Source: Terriglobia bacterium
Lineage (GTDB): Bacteria; Acidobacteriota; Terriglobia; Bryobacterales; Bryobacteraceae
Direction of reading: 5' to 3'
Length of the DNA: 64,000 nt
Assembly: GCA_020073345.1 (NCBI GenBank)
Contig: JAIQFI010000021.1
Location: forward strand, 33,085-97,084
A program made the translations under genes and the position numbers. Below, in pieces: positions 38,324 through 47,284 of this stretch (position 1 is its first letter; each line of letters begins with the position of its first letter). The notes below the pieces were generated by a model. It was given only the letters and a program-made list of their open reading frames with translations. It had not been told where the DNA came from and did no database searches.

Positions 38324-38384
38324 TCCTCAAACGATATCACTCCGCCCGCTTCTGTGCGGCTGTGCTAGTCTTATCCCGAATCGG

Positions 38385-39344
38385 ATGAGAGTCGGCGTAT
38401 TCACTCCCCTGCTGTCGCAGCTCCCTTTGCCCGAGGTTTTGAAGAAGCTGAAAGCCAACGGGATCGGGACAGTCGAACTCGGGACCGGAAACTACCCAGG
38501 CGACGCGCACTGCAACCTTTCGATGCTCAAGGATCGCGCGGCGCTGGAAACGTTCAAGAAGACCATCGCGGATGAGGGATTTTCGATCAGCGCGCTGAGC
38601 TGCCACGGGAATCCGCTGCATCCGGATCGCGACGTGGCAAAGAGTCATCAGGAGACGAGTCGCAAAACGATCCTGCTGGCCGAGAAGCTGGGCGTGCCCA
38701 TAGTAGTCGATTTTTCGGGCTGCCCGGGCGATTCGCGCAACGCGAAGCGTCCCAACTGGGTCACTTGCCCCTGGCCGCCGGACTATCTGGAAACGCTGAA
38801 GTGGCAGTGGGATAAAGTGGTGGCGCCCTACTGGACCAAGCACGCGAAGTTCGCGGCCGATCATGGCGTCAAGATCGCCATCGAAATGCATCCCGGGTTC
38901 GTGGTCTATAGTCCGGAGACGATGCTGAAGCTGCGTGCGATTGCCGGACACACGGTCGGCTGCAATTACGATCCGAGCCACATGTTCTGGCAGTCGATCG
39001 ATCCCATCGCAGCAATTCGCGTGCTGGGGGATTCGATTTTCCACGTGCACGCGAAAGATACGCAGATTTACGAGCGTAATCTGCCGTTGACGGGCGTGCT
39101 GGATACAAAGCCGTACACCGATGAGCGGAATCGCTCGTGGATTTTCCGCACCTGCGGCTACGGGCACGGCGAGGAGTGGTGGCGCGAGTTCGTCTCGACG
39201 CTGCGCATGTTCGGCTACGATTACGTGCTCTCGATCGAGCACGAAGACAGTCTGCTTTCGGCCGAAGAGGGACTGACGCGAGCCGCGTCGTTTCTCCATC
39301 AGATCGTACCCGGAGAAAAGCCCGGGGCGGCGTGGTGGACCTGA
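38385..39344 (+). CDS. Sugar-phosphate isomerase/epimerase-like TIM barrel
   Basis: This 319-residue xylose-isomerase-like TIM barrel (IolE/IolH-like superfamily) starts with MRVGVFTPLLSQLPLPEVLKK. Metal-ligand candidates are visible in AIEMHPGF (Glu, His), NYDPSHMFW (Asp, His), HVHAKD (His, Asp) and SIEHED (Glu). It probably isomerises or epimerises a keto-sugar or inositol derivative. It is the first gene of a tightly coupled group: the TGA overlaps the ATG of the dehydrogenase (TGATG). Confidence 0.87.
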   Translation: MRVGVFTPLLSQLPLPEVLKKLKANGIGTVELGTGNYPGDAHCNLSMLKDRAALETFKKTIADEGFSISALSCHGNPLHPDRDVAKSHQETSRKTILLAEKLGVPIVVDFSGCPGDSRNAKRPNWVTCPWPPDYLETLKWQWDKVVAPYWTKHAKFAADHGVKIAIEMHPGFVVYSPETMLKLRAIAGHTVGCNYDPSHMFWQSIDPIAAIRVLGDSIFHVHAKDTQIYERNLPLTGVLDTKPYTDERNRSWIFRTCGYGHGEEWWREFVSTLRMFGYDYVLSIEHEDSLLSAEEGLTRAASFLHQIVPGEKPGAAWWT

Positions 39345-40426
39345 TGAAAGCCGCGATTGTCGGCGGCGGATTCATGGGCCGCGTACATGCCGAGGCCGTG
39401 CGGCGGCTAGGTTCTGTGGAACCAGTACCCGTAGGGGGGCGCGATGAAGCTGCGTTTCGCGCTGCGCTGGCGAATCCTGGGATCAAAGCCGTGCACATTT
39501 GTACGCCCAACGCGGCCCATTTCCCGATGGCCAAGGCGGCGCTCGAAGCCGGCAAGCATGTACTGTGCGAGAAACCGCTGGCGACGTCGCCCCGCGATGC
39601 GAAGATGCTCGTCGAGTTAGCCAAGGCACGGAAGTGCCGGAATTGCACCTGCCACAATCTGCGCTACTATCCGATGGTCCAGCATATGCGGCGAATGCGC
39701 GAAGACGGCGATCTGGGCGAGATCCTGGTGGTTCAGGGCACGTATTCGCAGGACTGGCTCCTCTACGAGACGGACTGGAACTGGCGCGTTACCTCTACCG
39801 AAGGTGGACCATCTCGCGCGTTAGCTGATATCGGCTCGCACTGGTGCGACATGGCGGAACACGTGACAGGGCAGCGGATCACTTCGCTGTGCGCCGACCT
39901 TCAGACGTTTCATAAAACCCGCAAGAAACCAAAAGGCGCAGTCGAGACATTTTCCCGCGCAACCGGGGAGTATGAAACGGTCGCTGTCGATTCGGAAGAC
40001 TTCGGAGCCGTGATGTTCCGCCTGGGTGATCGCGCCCGCGGCGCATTTACTGCGAGCCAGGTGTCCGCGGGCCGCAAGAACCGGCTCAGCATCGAGATTT
40101 ACGGGACTAAATCCGGCGTGGCGTGGGATCAGGAACGGCCCGACGAGCTGTGGATCGGCAACCGCAACACGAATAACCAAGTCATTATTAAAGATCCCGC
40201 GCTGCTAAAAGAAGGGGCCCGTTCGTACGCCGATCTGCCCGGTGGCCACAGCGAAGGATACGACGATACGTTCAAGCAGGTCTTTCGCAGGTTTTACGCG
40301 TCTATTGAAAACCCGGATGCCGAGCCGGAGTATCCGGAGTTCGCGGACGGGCTGCGGCAGCTGGTCATCCTGGAAGCGGAGCTCGCAAGTCATCAGCGCC
40401 ATGGTTGGGTAGAGGTTTCGCGATGA
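39344..40426 (+). CDS. Gfo/Idh/MocA-family sugar dehydrogenase
   Basis: This 360-residue NAD(P)-dependent oxidoreductase of sugars or inositols has a Rossmann start AAIVGGGFMGRVHAEAV, HICTPNAAH, and the family motif CEKPLA (E76-K77-P78). The C-terminal alpha/beta domain contains ADIGSHWCDM with the catalytic-site Asp and His. It is coupled to the isomerase upstream and to the MFS transporter downstream (ATGA overlap), forming an uptake-and-oxidise unit for a carbohydrate. Confidence 0.9.
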   Translation: MKAAIVGGGFMGRVHAEAVRRLGSVEPVPVGGRDEAAFRAALANPGIKAVHICTPNAAHFPMAKAALEAGKHVLCEKPLATSPRDAKMLVELAKARKCRNCTCHNLRYYPMVQHMRRMREDGDLGEILVVQGTYSQDWLLYETDWNWRVTSTEGGPSRALADIGSHWCDMAEHVTGQRITSLCADLQTFHKTRKKPKGAVETFSRATGEYETVAVDSEDFGAVMFRLGDRARGAFTASQVSAGRKNRLSIEIYGTKSGVAWDQERPDELWIGNRNTNNQVIIKDPALLKEGARSYADLPGGHSEGYDDTFKQVFRRFYASIENPDAEPEYPEFADGLRQLVILEAELASHQRHGWVEVSR

Positions 40427-41742
40427 GTGCTCCGGCCGCATCTCACACGACCTACGACAAAGCCCGGCTGTTCCTGGTGAGCACCATGGCGCTGGCCAGC
40501 GCGGGCGTGGCGTATTCGATTCGAGCCAACACGGCCGCCGACCTGCAGCGCGTATTTCTCGATCCGATTGACCGGGCGCACTCGGCCGAGATGATCGCGA
40601 CGATCCTGGGCGTGCCGTTTCTGGCTTTCGCCATCACCATTGCGATCGGCAGTCCGTTGCTGGACGTGATCGGAATGCGGGTGCTGCTGCCGCTGTCACC
40701 GATTCTCTTATCGGTGGGCATGCTGATGATGGCGTTCGCAGGGAATTTCGTTTCCGGACCTAACATCTACTGGGCGCTGTGGTCCGGCGCTCTGGTCGCG
40801 GGCATCGGCTGGGGACTGGCGGAGACCGTGATCAATCCGTTGATCGCATCGCTCTATCCCGACAACAAAACCGCGAAGCTGAATGCGGCGCATGCCTGGT
40901 GGCCCGGCGGAGTTGTCGTCGGCGGACTGTTGGGCGTGGGGATGTCGCAGGCCGATCTGGGATGGCAAGCCAAGCTCACGGTTGTCCTGCTGCCGGCGAT
41001 CGTGTGCGTGATTCTCACGATGGGCGTCAAGTTCCCGCCGACCGAACGTAAGGCCGCGGGCGTTTCCGCCGGAGATATGTTCAAGGAGCTGCTGAAGCCG
41101 CTGTTCTTCGTGCTGTTCTTGTCGATGTTTCTGACCGCGGCGTCCGAGCTCGCACCGGGACAGTGGGTGGACCTGGCCTTGACCCGTACGGTGGGGATGC
41201 AGGGCATCCTGCTGCTGGTCTACGTCAACGGACTGATGTTTGTGATGCGGCACTTCGCCGGACCGCTGGTCCACAAGTTGTCACCGATAGGGGTGCTGTG
41301 GTGCTCTTGCCTGGGGGCGTCGCTGGGACTGGTGGCGTTGAGCTTCGCGAATTCGCCGGCGATGGGCCTGCTGGCAGCCACGCTATGGGGCACCGGAGTC
41401 TGCTACATGTGGCCGACGATGCTCGCGACCGCATCGGAGCGTTTCCCGCGGGGCGGTGCGCTGCTGATGGGCCTGATGGGGACAGCCGGGACACTCTCCA
41501 TCCAGTTCGTGCTCCCGATCATGGGGGCTATCTACGACCGCAAGAAGTTAGAGGTCGCAGGCGGTGAGGCGGCGTTCAATGCGCTCCAACCCGGTCCGAC
41601 GCTCGAGCAGATCTTAGGCACCGCAGCCCAGGCTTCCTTCCGGGCGGTAGCGATTCTGCCTGCGGTCCTGCTGATCGTGTTCGGGGCCATCTGGCTGTAC
41701 GATAGATCCAAGGGTGGCTTTAAGCCGCAAAAGATCTCCTGA
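40423..41742 (+). CDS. MFS transporter (sugar-type)
   Basis: This 439-residue major-facilitator protein has about 12 predicted helices and a cytoplasmic loop near the middle (KFPPTERKAAGVSAGDMF). The family pattern GIGWGLAETVINPLIASLYPDNKTAKLNAAHAWWPGG is reminiscent of the FucP/glucose-MFS group. It is coupled to the dehydrogenase by a 4-bp overlap and sits 16 bp before the first of nine exported paralogues, so one long transcript is likely. Confidence 0.88.
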   Translation: MSAPAASHTTYDKARLFLVSTMALASAGVAYSIRANTAADLQRVFLDPIDRAHSAEMIATILGVPFLAFAITIAIGSPLLDVIGMRVLLPLSPILLSVGMLMMAFAGNFVSGPNIYWALWSGALVAGIGWGLAETVINPLIASLYPDNKTAKLNAAHAWWPGGVVVGGLLGVGMSQADLGWQAKLTVVLLPAIVCVILTMGVKFPPTERKAAGVSAGDMFKELLKPLFFVLFLSMFLTAASELAPGQWVDLALTRTVGMQGILLLVYVNGLMFVMRHFAGPLVHKLSPIGVLWCSCLGASLGLVALSFANSPAMGLLAATLWGTGVCYMWPTMLATASERFPRGGALLMGLMGTAGTLSIQFVLPIMGAIYDRKKLEVAGGEAAFNALQPGPTLEQILGTAAQASFRAVAILPAVLLIVFGAIWLYDRSKGGFKPQKIS

Positions 41743-41758
41743 CCAAGAAGGAGTCGCT

Positions 41759-42532
41759 ATGCGCTATGTGATGATCGCGGCGGTTTCGGCGGCACTGACT
41801 CTGGCGCCCGCCTTCGCGCAGTGGCAGAATCTGAAAACCCCGGGTATTCCGCGCACCAAAGACGGCAAGGCGGACCTGAACGCTCCCGCGCCCAAGCTTC
41901 CGGACGGCAAGCCGGATCTCTCCGGAATCTGGAATCCCAATCCGAAGTATCTCCGGAACATCGCAGTCGACCTTGGGACGGCGGACCTGCCCATGCGTCC
42001 CTGGGCCCAGGAGCTGTTCAACGTTCGCAGCACGGGCGCGCTCTCTCACCTGGAGCCGGACGCCAATTGCTTGCCGCAAGGCGTTCCCAAGATCGATACG
42101 GCACCAGCGCCATGGAAACTCGTCCAGTTTCCTGGACAGGTGGTGATCCTGTATGAAGCGTTCACGCAATTCCGCCAGATCTTCACGGATGGCCGTAAGC
42201 TTCCTGAGGACCCGAATCCCTCGTGGCTGGGTTACTCGGTCGGACGTTGGGACGGAGACACGCTAGTGGTCGAGAGCAATGGGTTTAACGGCAAAATCTG
42301 GCTGGACCAGCTAGGCCATCCCTCGACCGAACAAATGCGGGTGACCGAGCGTTTCCGCCGCAAGGATTTCGGGCACATGGAGATCAAAGTGACGGTCGAT
42401 GATCCCGCGGCGTACACCATGCCCTGGAACGTGACCTACGAATCGACGCTGATGGCGGATGGTGAACTGCTGGAGTTCATTTGCGGCGAAAATGAACAGG
42501 ACATCAAGCACTTGGCCCCCAAGTCGCCTTGA
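41759..42532 (+). CDS. Secreted two-cysteine family protein, array member 1
   Basis: This 257-residue exported protein has a signal peptide ending AFA|QW. The first copy in the array has an AAGAAGGAG ribosome site 5 bp before the ATG. It carries the array motifs (RTKDGKADLNAPAPK, KYLRNIAVDLG, DANCLPQGVP, RQIFTDGRKLPEDPNPSWLG, DDPAAYTMPW, FICGENEQD). It belongs to the majority subtype with a Tyr-Leu-Arg-Asn-Ile-Ala segment. The last residues are HLAPKSP rather than HLVGK. No catalytic motif is recognised. Confidence 0.85.
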   Translation: MRYVMIAAVSAALTLAPAFAQWQNLKTPGIPRTKDGKADLNAPAPKLPDGKPDLSGIWNPNPKYLRNIAVDLGTADLPMRPWAQELFNVRSTGALSHLEPDANCLPQGVPKIDTAPAPWKLVQFPGQVVILYEAFTQFRQIFTDGRKLPEDPNPSWLGYSVGRWDGDTLVVESNGFNGKIWLDQLGHPSTEQMRVTERFRRKDFGHMEIKVTVDDPAAYTMPWNVTYESTLMADGELLEFICGENEQDIKHLAPKSP

Positions 42533-42570
42533 GCCGGACGCGTCCGGCTAGTATACTCGGGCGAGACTCT

Positions 42571-43344
42571 ATGCGCCGATCCGTTCTCGTCTTGCACCTT
42601 TGTGCCGCCCTGCTGTTGACGCTGACTCCCGCCGTCGCGCAGTGGACCAAAATCCCGTCTAACGCGCCGCGCGGCAAGGACGGCAAGGTGAATCTCACCG
42701 CCCCCGCGCCCAAGCTCGCCGACGGCAAGCCCGATTTCTCCGGAGTCTGGCAGGCCACCAGTCCCAAATGGCTCCGCAGTCTGGCCGGGGATCTCAAGCC
42801 GGAAGACTATCCTCTGCAGCCGTTCGGCAAAGCCATCTTAGATGAACGCAAAGACGGGAGGCTGGCCAAATACGAGCCGGACGCGAATTGCCTGCCGCAA
42901 GGCGTGCCCAAGATCAACTCCACGCCCGTGCCGTTCCGGCTGATCCAGACGTCGGACAGGGTCGTGATCCTGTACGAGGCCTTCAACCTTTGGCGCCAGG
43001 CGTTCCTGGACGGCCGCGAGCTGATGCCGAACCCGAATCCTACCTGGCTGGGCTACTCGGTGGGCCGCTATGAAGGCGACACACTGGTGGTCGAGACCGT
43101 CGGCTTCAACGGCAAGGCCTGGCTGGATCAGGTGGGCCTCCCGCAAACCGAATCCGGGCGCGTGACCGAGCGGTTCCATCGGAAGGATTTCGGGCACCTG
43201 GACATCAAAGTGACCATCGACGATCCCAAGGCTTACACCAAACCGTGGACCGTCACTCAGGAAGCGAGCCTGATTCCGGACACCGAACTGTTGGAATTCA
43301 TATGCAACGAGAACGAAAAAGATCAGCCGCACATATCGAAATAA
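42571..43344 (+). CDS. Secreted two-cysteine family protein, array member 2
   Basis: This 257-residue exported protein has a signal peptide ending AVA|QW and lies 38 bp after member 1. The motif positions match member 1 (DANCLPQGVP, RQAFLDGRELMPNPNPTWLG, DDPKAYTKPW, FICNENEKD). Here the RQIF block reads RQAF. A TATACT-like element in the preceding gap (tagtatactcgg, about 42550) could add a secondary promoter, but spacing to a -35 is unclear. The end overlaps member 3. Confidence 0.84.
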   Translation: MRRSVLVLHLCAALLLTLTPAVAQWTKIPSNAPRGKDGKVNLTAPAPKLADGKPDFSGVWQATSPKWLRSLAGDLKPEDYPLQPFGKAILDERKDGRLAKYEPDANCLPQGVPKINSTPVPFRLIQTSDRVVILYEAFNLWRQAFLDGRELMPNPNPTWLGYSVGRYEGDTLVVETVGFNGKAWLDQVGLPQTESGRVTERFHRKDFGHLDIKVTIDDPKAYTKPWTVTQEASLIPDTELLEFICNENEKDQPHISK

Positions 43345-44102
43345 CGGCGCTGGCGATTCTGCTGGCGGTGGGCATGCCGCTTGCTACGCCTCTCTCGGGG
43401 CAGTGGTTCAAACTCACGACTCCGGGGACCCCTCGCACGGCCGATGGGAAGCCGAATCTTTCCGCGCCCGCGCCGCGCGGCACGGATGGCAAGCCGATTC
43501 TCGACGGTATCTGGCAGATGAACGGCAAGTATCTACAGAACATCGCCGCGGATATGAAGCCGGGCGAGGTGCCGTACCAGCCCTGGGCGGAGAAGCTGTT
43601 TAACTCGCGCCAGAATGGAGCCGGGGGCCGGGACGATCCAGCGGCCAAGTGCATTCCCGGCATGCCCAAGCTGGACGCCTTGCCTTATCCCTTCAAGATC
43701 CTCGAGTCGCCCGGAATGGTGATGATGCTGTTCGAGGGCTTCACCACTTTCCGCCAGATTTTCACGGATGGGCGCGAGCTGCCGAAGGATCCCAATCCTG
43801 CCTGGTTCGGATACTCCGTCGGCAAGTGGGAGGGCGACGATTTCGTGGTTAACACCATCGGCATTAAGGAGTCCACCTGGCTCGACAACGCCGGCCGGCC
43901 GCATAGCGACGCGCTGCACCTGATCGAGCGGTTCCAACGCCACGATTTCGGGCACATGGATATTTTGCTGACCCTCGACGATCCCAAAGCGTACACCAAA
44001 CCGTGGACGGTGAAGGAAGACCTGCGCCTGATTCCCGATACCGAGCTTTTGGAGTATGTCTGCAACGAGAACAACAAGGATTACGATCACCTTGTGAAGT
44101 GA
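43302..44102 (+). CDS. Secreted two-cysteine family protein, array member 3
   Basis: This 266-residue exported protein begins at ATG 43302, 43 bp inside the end of member 2 in another frame. It has a longer basic N-region (MQRERKRSAAHIEI) before the hydrophobic core, and the signal ends PLSG|QW. Its first conserved Cys stands in KCIPGMPK instead of CLPxG. Other array motifs are intact (FRQIFTDGRELPKDPNPAWFG, DDPKAYTKPW, YVCNENNKD). The overlapping start is unusual for a signal-peptide gene and suggests expression coupled to member 2. Confidence 0.82.
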   Translation: MQRERKRSAAHIEITALAILLAVGMPLATPLSGQWFKLTTPGTPRTADGKPNLSAPAPRGTDGKPILDGIWQMNGKYLQNIAADMKPGEVPYQPWAEKLFNSRQNGAGGRDDPAAKCIPGMPKLDALPYPFKILESPGMVMMLFEGFTTFRQIFTDGRELPKDPNPAWFGYSVGKWEGDDFVVNTIGIKESTWLDNAGRPHSDALHLIERFQRHDFGHMDILLTLDDPKAYTKPWTVKEDLRLIPDTELLEYVCNENNKDYDHLVK

Positions 44103-44105
44103 GAT

Positions 44106-44903
44106 ATGCACCGGTTTCTCACTCTCGGGGTTCTTATGGCCGCCGGGGCAGCATCGGCGCAGTGGTTGAACTATCCCACCGCGGGCGTTCCCCGCACGAA
44201 AGATGGAAAACCCAATCTTTCCGCACCCACGCCGCGAACGCAGGACGGCAAGCCCGATCTCTCGGGCGTGTGGGAAGTGCTGCACAACCGCCCTTGCCCC
44301 GCGGACGGCTGCGACGATATGTGGATTCCCCAGGAGTTCCTCGACATCGGGTGGAGCCTCAAAGGAGGCCTGCCGTATCAGCCCTGGGCGGCCGAAATCG
44401 TCAAGCGGACGCGAGCGGACAGGAGCCACGACCCCAACTCGCGATGCCTGCCGACGGGGATCGTCAGGATGTACACACACCCGCTATTCCGTAAGATCAT
44501 CCAGACGCCGGGACTCCTGGTGATTCTGAATGAGCGCGAGGCGATGTACCGGCAGATCTTCACGGACGGCAGACCGTTGCCCGTGGATCCGCAACCATCC
44601 TGGGCCGGCTACTCTACGGGGAAATGGGTGGGAGACACGCTGGTGGTGCAGTCCAGCGGCTTTCGCGACGGGCTGTGGCTGGATGCGAGCGGCAGCCCGC
44701 TCACGGAGTCAGGGCAAATCACCGAGCGTATCCGGCGTGTGAACTTCGGAAAGCTGGAAATCGAGATTACGGTGGATGATCCCAGGGCGTACACCAGCCC
44801 GTGGACGGTGAAGCTGACCCAGCTTCTGGCGCCCGATACGGATCTGCTGGATTATTACTGCGTCGAAAATGAGAAGGATCGCCCGCACCTCGTTGGTAAA
44901 TAG
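44106..44903 (+). CDS. Secreted two-cysteine family protein, array member 4 (CPxxGC subtype)
   Basis: This 265-residue exported protein has a signal peptide ending ASA|QW and starts 3 bp after member 3. It is the first of three consecutive members in which the KYLxNIA segment is replaced by an insertion, NRPCPADGCDDMWIPQEFLDIGW cut here as CPADGC plus an EFLDIGW helix start. This adds two cysteines to the two invariant ones. The remaining motifs are present (CLPTGIV, RQIFTDGRPLPVDPQPSW, DDPRAYTSPW, YYCVENEKD). Confidence 0.84.
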   Translation: MHRFLTLGVLMAAGAASAQWLNYPTAGVPRTKDGKPNLSAPTPRTQDGKPDLSGVWEVLHNRPCPADGCDDMWIPQEFLDIGWSLKGGLPYQPWAAEIVKRTRADRSHDPNSRCLPTGIVRMYTHPLFRKIIQTPGLLVILNEREAMYRQIFTDGRPLPVDPQPSWAGYSTGKWVGDTLVVQSSGFRDGLWLDASGSPLTESGQITERIRRVNFGKLEIEITVDDPRAYTSPWTVKLTQLLAPDTDLLDYYCVENEKDRPHLVGK

Positions 44904-44920
44904 CATGGTGGGCAAATAAA

Positions 44921-45718
44921 ATGCGGACGCTGCTAATCGGCTGCATGCTTGCCGCTGCCGCCGCTTCGGCGCAGTGGATCAAGTATCCGACGCCGGGCGT
45001 TCCGCGCACGAAGGATGGCAAACCTAACCTCACAGCGCCGGCGCCGCGAATGCCCGACGGCAAGCCGGATTTTTCCGGAACATGGGGTTGGGAAGACAAT
45101 CGCCCTTGCCCGCCGGACGGATGCGCCGACCAGAAAATAGGCCAGGAGTTCATCAACATCGGCTGGGCGCTCAAGGATGGTCTGCCGTATCAGCCGTGGG
45201 CCGCGGAACTGGTGAAATCCCGCAGAGCGGACAACTCCAAGGACGATCCCCAGACGCGGTGCCTGCCCCGAGGCGCGCTGAGAATGCTCACGGACGGCTT
45301 GCTCAAGAAGATCGTCCAGGTTCCAGGACTGATGACCATCCTGAGCGAGCGCAACGCCACCTACCGCCAGATCTTCACCGATGCGCGGCCGCTTCCGGCG
45401 GATCCGAACCCGTCTTGGAACGGCTACTCGTCGGGGAAGTGGGAAGGCGACACGCTGGTGGTCGAGACCGTGGGATTCCGCGACGACAGCTGGCTCGACG
45501 CCGTGGGTAGTCCCCTGACCAGCGCCGGTAAAATGACGGAGCGATTCCGGCGGCCGAGTTTCGGAAAACTGGAAATCGAAATCACCGTCGACGATCCAAA
45601 GGTATATACGAAGGCCTGGACCATCAAACTCAACCAGCCCATCGTGGTGGACACGGAGCTGCTGGATTACATTTGCCTGGAAAACGAGAAGGATACTTCG
45701 CACTTGGTGGGGAAGTAG
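44921..45718 (+). CDS. Secreted two-cysteine family protein, array member 5 (CPxxGC subtype)
   Basis: This 265-residue exported protein has a signal peptide ending ASA|QW and shares the CPPDGC insertion with members 4 and 6. Motifs include CLPRGAL, RQIFTDARPLPADPNPSWNG, DDPKVYTKAW and YICLENEKD. It is most similar to member 4 by eye, so these two may be the youngest duplicates. A short gap (17 bp) precedes it with a weak ribosome site. Confidence 0.84.
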   Translation: MRTLLIGCMLAAAAASAQWIKYPTPGVPRTKDGKPNLTAPAPRMPDGKPDFSGTWGWEDNRPCPPDGCADQKIGQEFINIGWALKDGLPYQPWAAELVKSRRADNSKDDPQTRCLPRGALRMLTDGLLKKIVQVPGLMTILSERNATYRQIFTDARPLPADPNPSWNGYSSGKWEGDTLVVETVGFRDDSWLDAVGSPLTSAGKMTERFRRPSFGKLEIEITVDDPKVYTKAWTIKLNQPIVVDTELLDYICLENEKDTSHLVGK

Positions 45719-45719
45719 T

Positions 45720-46514
45720 ATGCGCAGGAGCCTTCTGGGTTTGCTCGTGGCCGTGGTAGCTCCGGCGCAGTGGGTGAATTACCCGACTCCCGGAGTTCCG
45801 ATTCTGCCCAATGGCAAACCGAATCTCTCCGCACCCGCGCCGCGCACGGCCGATGGGCATCCCGACTTTTCCGGGCTGTGGGGAGCCGAGGTGAATGTCC
45901 CCTGTCCTCCCGAAGGATGCGCCGATCTGCCTCTCAACCGGAAGTTTCTGGACATCGGCTGGGGCATGGAAGGCGGGCTGCCGTTTCAGCCGTGGGCCGC
46001 GGCGCTCCATCGGCAGCGCTCCGCCGATAACGACAAGGACGCTCCGTCCACCCGCTGCCTGCCCTACAGCGTCGTCGAAATGCACACCACTCCGTTGTAC
46101 CGGAAAATCGTCCAGATACCCGGCCTCCTGGCGATTCTCAACGAGCATGACGCTTTCTACCGGCAGATCTTTATCGACGGCCGGCGGCTGCCCGAAGATC
46201 CGAATCCCTCTTGGCGCGGCAACTCGTCGGGGAGATGGGACGGGGACACGCTGGTGGTGGAGACGAATGGGTTTCGCGATGGGCAGTGGCTCGACATGGG
46301 CGGCAGCCCGCTGACGGACGCCGCGAAACTGACGGAGCGTTTCCGGCGCATCGATTACGGACGCCTGGAAATCGAAATCACGCTGGATGATCCGAAGGCG
46401 TACACTCATCCCTGGACCACCAAGCTGAACCAGGTGATCGTGCTGGGCACGGAGTTGTTGGACTACATCTGTACGGAAAACGAAAAGGACATCGTGCACC
46501 TGGTGGGGAAGTGA
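45720..46514 (+). CDS. Secreted two-cysteine family protein, array member 6 (CPxxGC subtype)
   Basis: This 264-residue exported protein starts 1 bp after member 5. Its signal peptide is short (about 16-17 residues, ending APA|QW). It carries the CPPEGC insertion, CLPYSVVE, RQIFIDGRRLPEDPNPSWRG, DDPKAYTHPW and YICTENEKD. The first DGKP repeat is altered to PNGKP. The stop overlaps the ATG of member 7 (TGATG). Confidence 0.84.
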   Translation: MRRSLLGLLVAVVAPAQWVNYPTPGVPILPNGKPNLSAPAPRTADGHPDFSGLWGAEVNVPCPPEGCADLPLNRKFLDIGWGMEGGLPFQPWAAALHRQRSADNDKDAPSTRCLPYSVVEMHTTPLYRKIVQIPGLLAILNEHDAFYRQIFIDGRRLPEDPNPSWRGNSSGRWDGDTLVVETNGFRDGQWLDMGGSPLTDAAKLTERFRRIDYGRLEIEITLDDPKAYTHPWTTKLNQVIVLGTELLDYICTENEKDIVHLVGK

Positions 46515-47275
46515 TGACCACGGGTCTGCTGGCATTGATGATAGCTACGGCGGCCGTACTGCCCGCGCAGTGGGTCAACTATTCGACGCCAGGTATTCCG
46601 CGCACCGCGGACGGCAAGCCAAACCTTTCCGCACCCACGCCGCGAGCAGCCGATGGCAAGCCGGACTTATCCGGGCTCTGGAAGGCGCCCAGCGGCAAGT
46701 ATCTTTTGAACCTCGCGGCAGACTTGAAACCGGAGGAAGTTCCATTTCAGCCGTGGGCGGCGGCACTCTTCAAGCAGCGCCAGGACAATCTCGCGAAGGA
46801 CCGGCCCACCGGGCGTTGCCTTCCGCATGGAGTGCCGGACCAGATGGCGGTGCCGGGGTATCCCTTCAAGATCGTCCAGACGCCAGGCCTGGTGGTGATC
46901 CTCTATGAAGAAATGACGCACTTCCGGCAGATCTTCCTGGATGGCCGCGCGCTGTCGAAGAACACTAATCCAGCCTGGCTGGGATACTCGGTCGGGCGTT
47001 GGGAGGGCGACATTCTGGTGGCGGACACCACCGGGTTCAACGATCAAAGCTGGCTGGACGATCCCGGCCATCCGCATACCACGGCCCTGCACGTGACAGA
47101 ACGCTTCCGGCGCAAGGATTTCGGGCACATGGAGGTCCAGGTTATCATCGACGATCCAGAAGCGTACACTAGATCCTGGACGGTTACCGAGAATTTCGAC
47201 TTGCTCCCGGACACCGATCTTCTTGAGAACATCTGTGAGAACGAAAAAGACTTCCAGCACCTGGTCGGGAAGTAG
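46514..47275 (+). CDS. Secreted two-cysteine family protein, array member 7
   Basis: This 253-residue exported protein starts at ATG 46514 (a GTG at 46511 is also in frame). Its signal peptide ends LPA|QW. It returns to the majority subtype (GKYLLNLAADLKPEEVPFQPWA). Motifs are RCLPHGVP, RQIFLDGRALSKNTNPAWLG, DDPEAYTRSW and ENICENEKD; here the second Cys directly precedes EN with one residue fewer than in the others. It is coupled to member 6. Confidence 0.84.
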   Translation: MTTGLLALMIATAAVLPAQWVNYSTPGIPRTADGKPNLSAPTPRAADGKPDLSGLWKAPSGKYLLNLAADLKPEEVPFQPWAAALFKQRQDNLAKDRPTGRCLPHGVPDQMAVPGYPFKIVQTPGLVVILYEEMTHFRQIFLDGRALSKNTNPAWLGYSVGRWEGDILVADTTGFNDQSWLDDPGHPHTTALHVTERFRRKDFGHMEVQVIIDDPEAYTRSWTVTENFDLLPDTDLLENICENEKDFQHLVGK

Positions 47276-47284
47276 GAGGATGCT

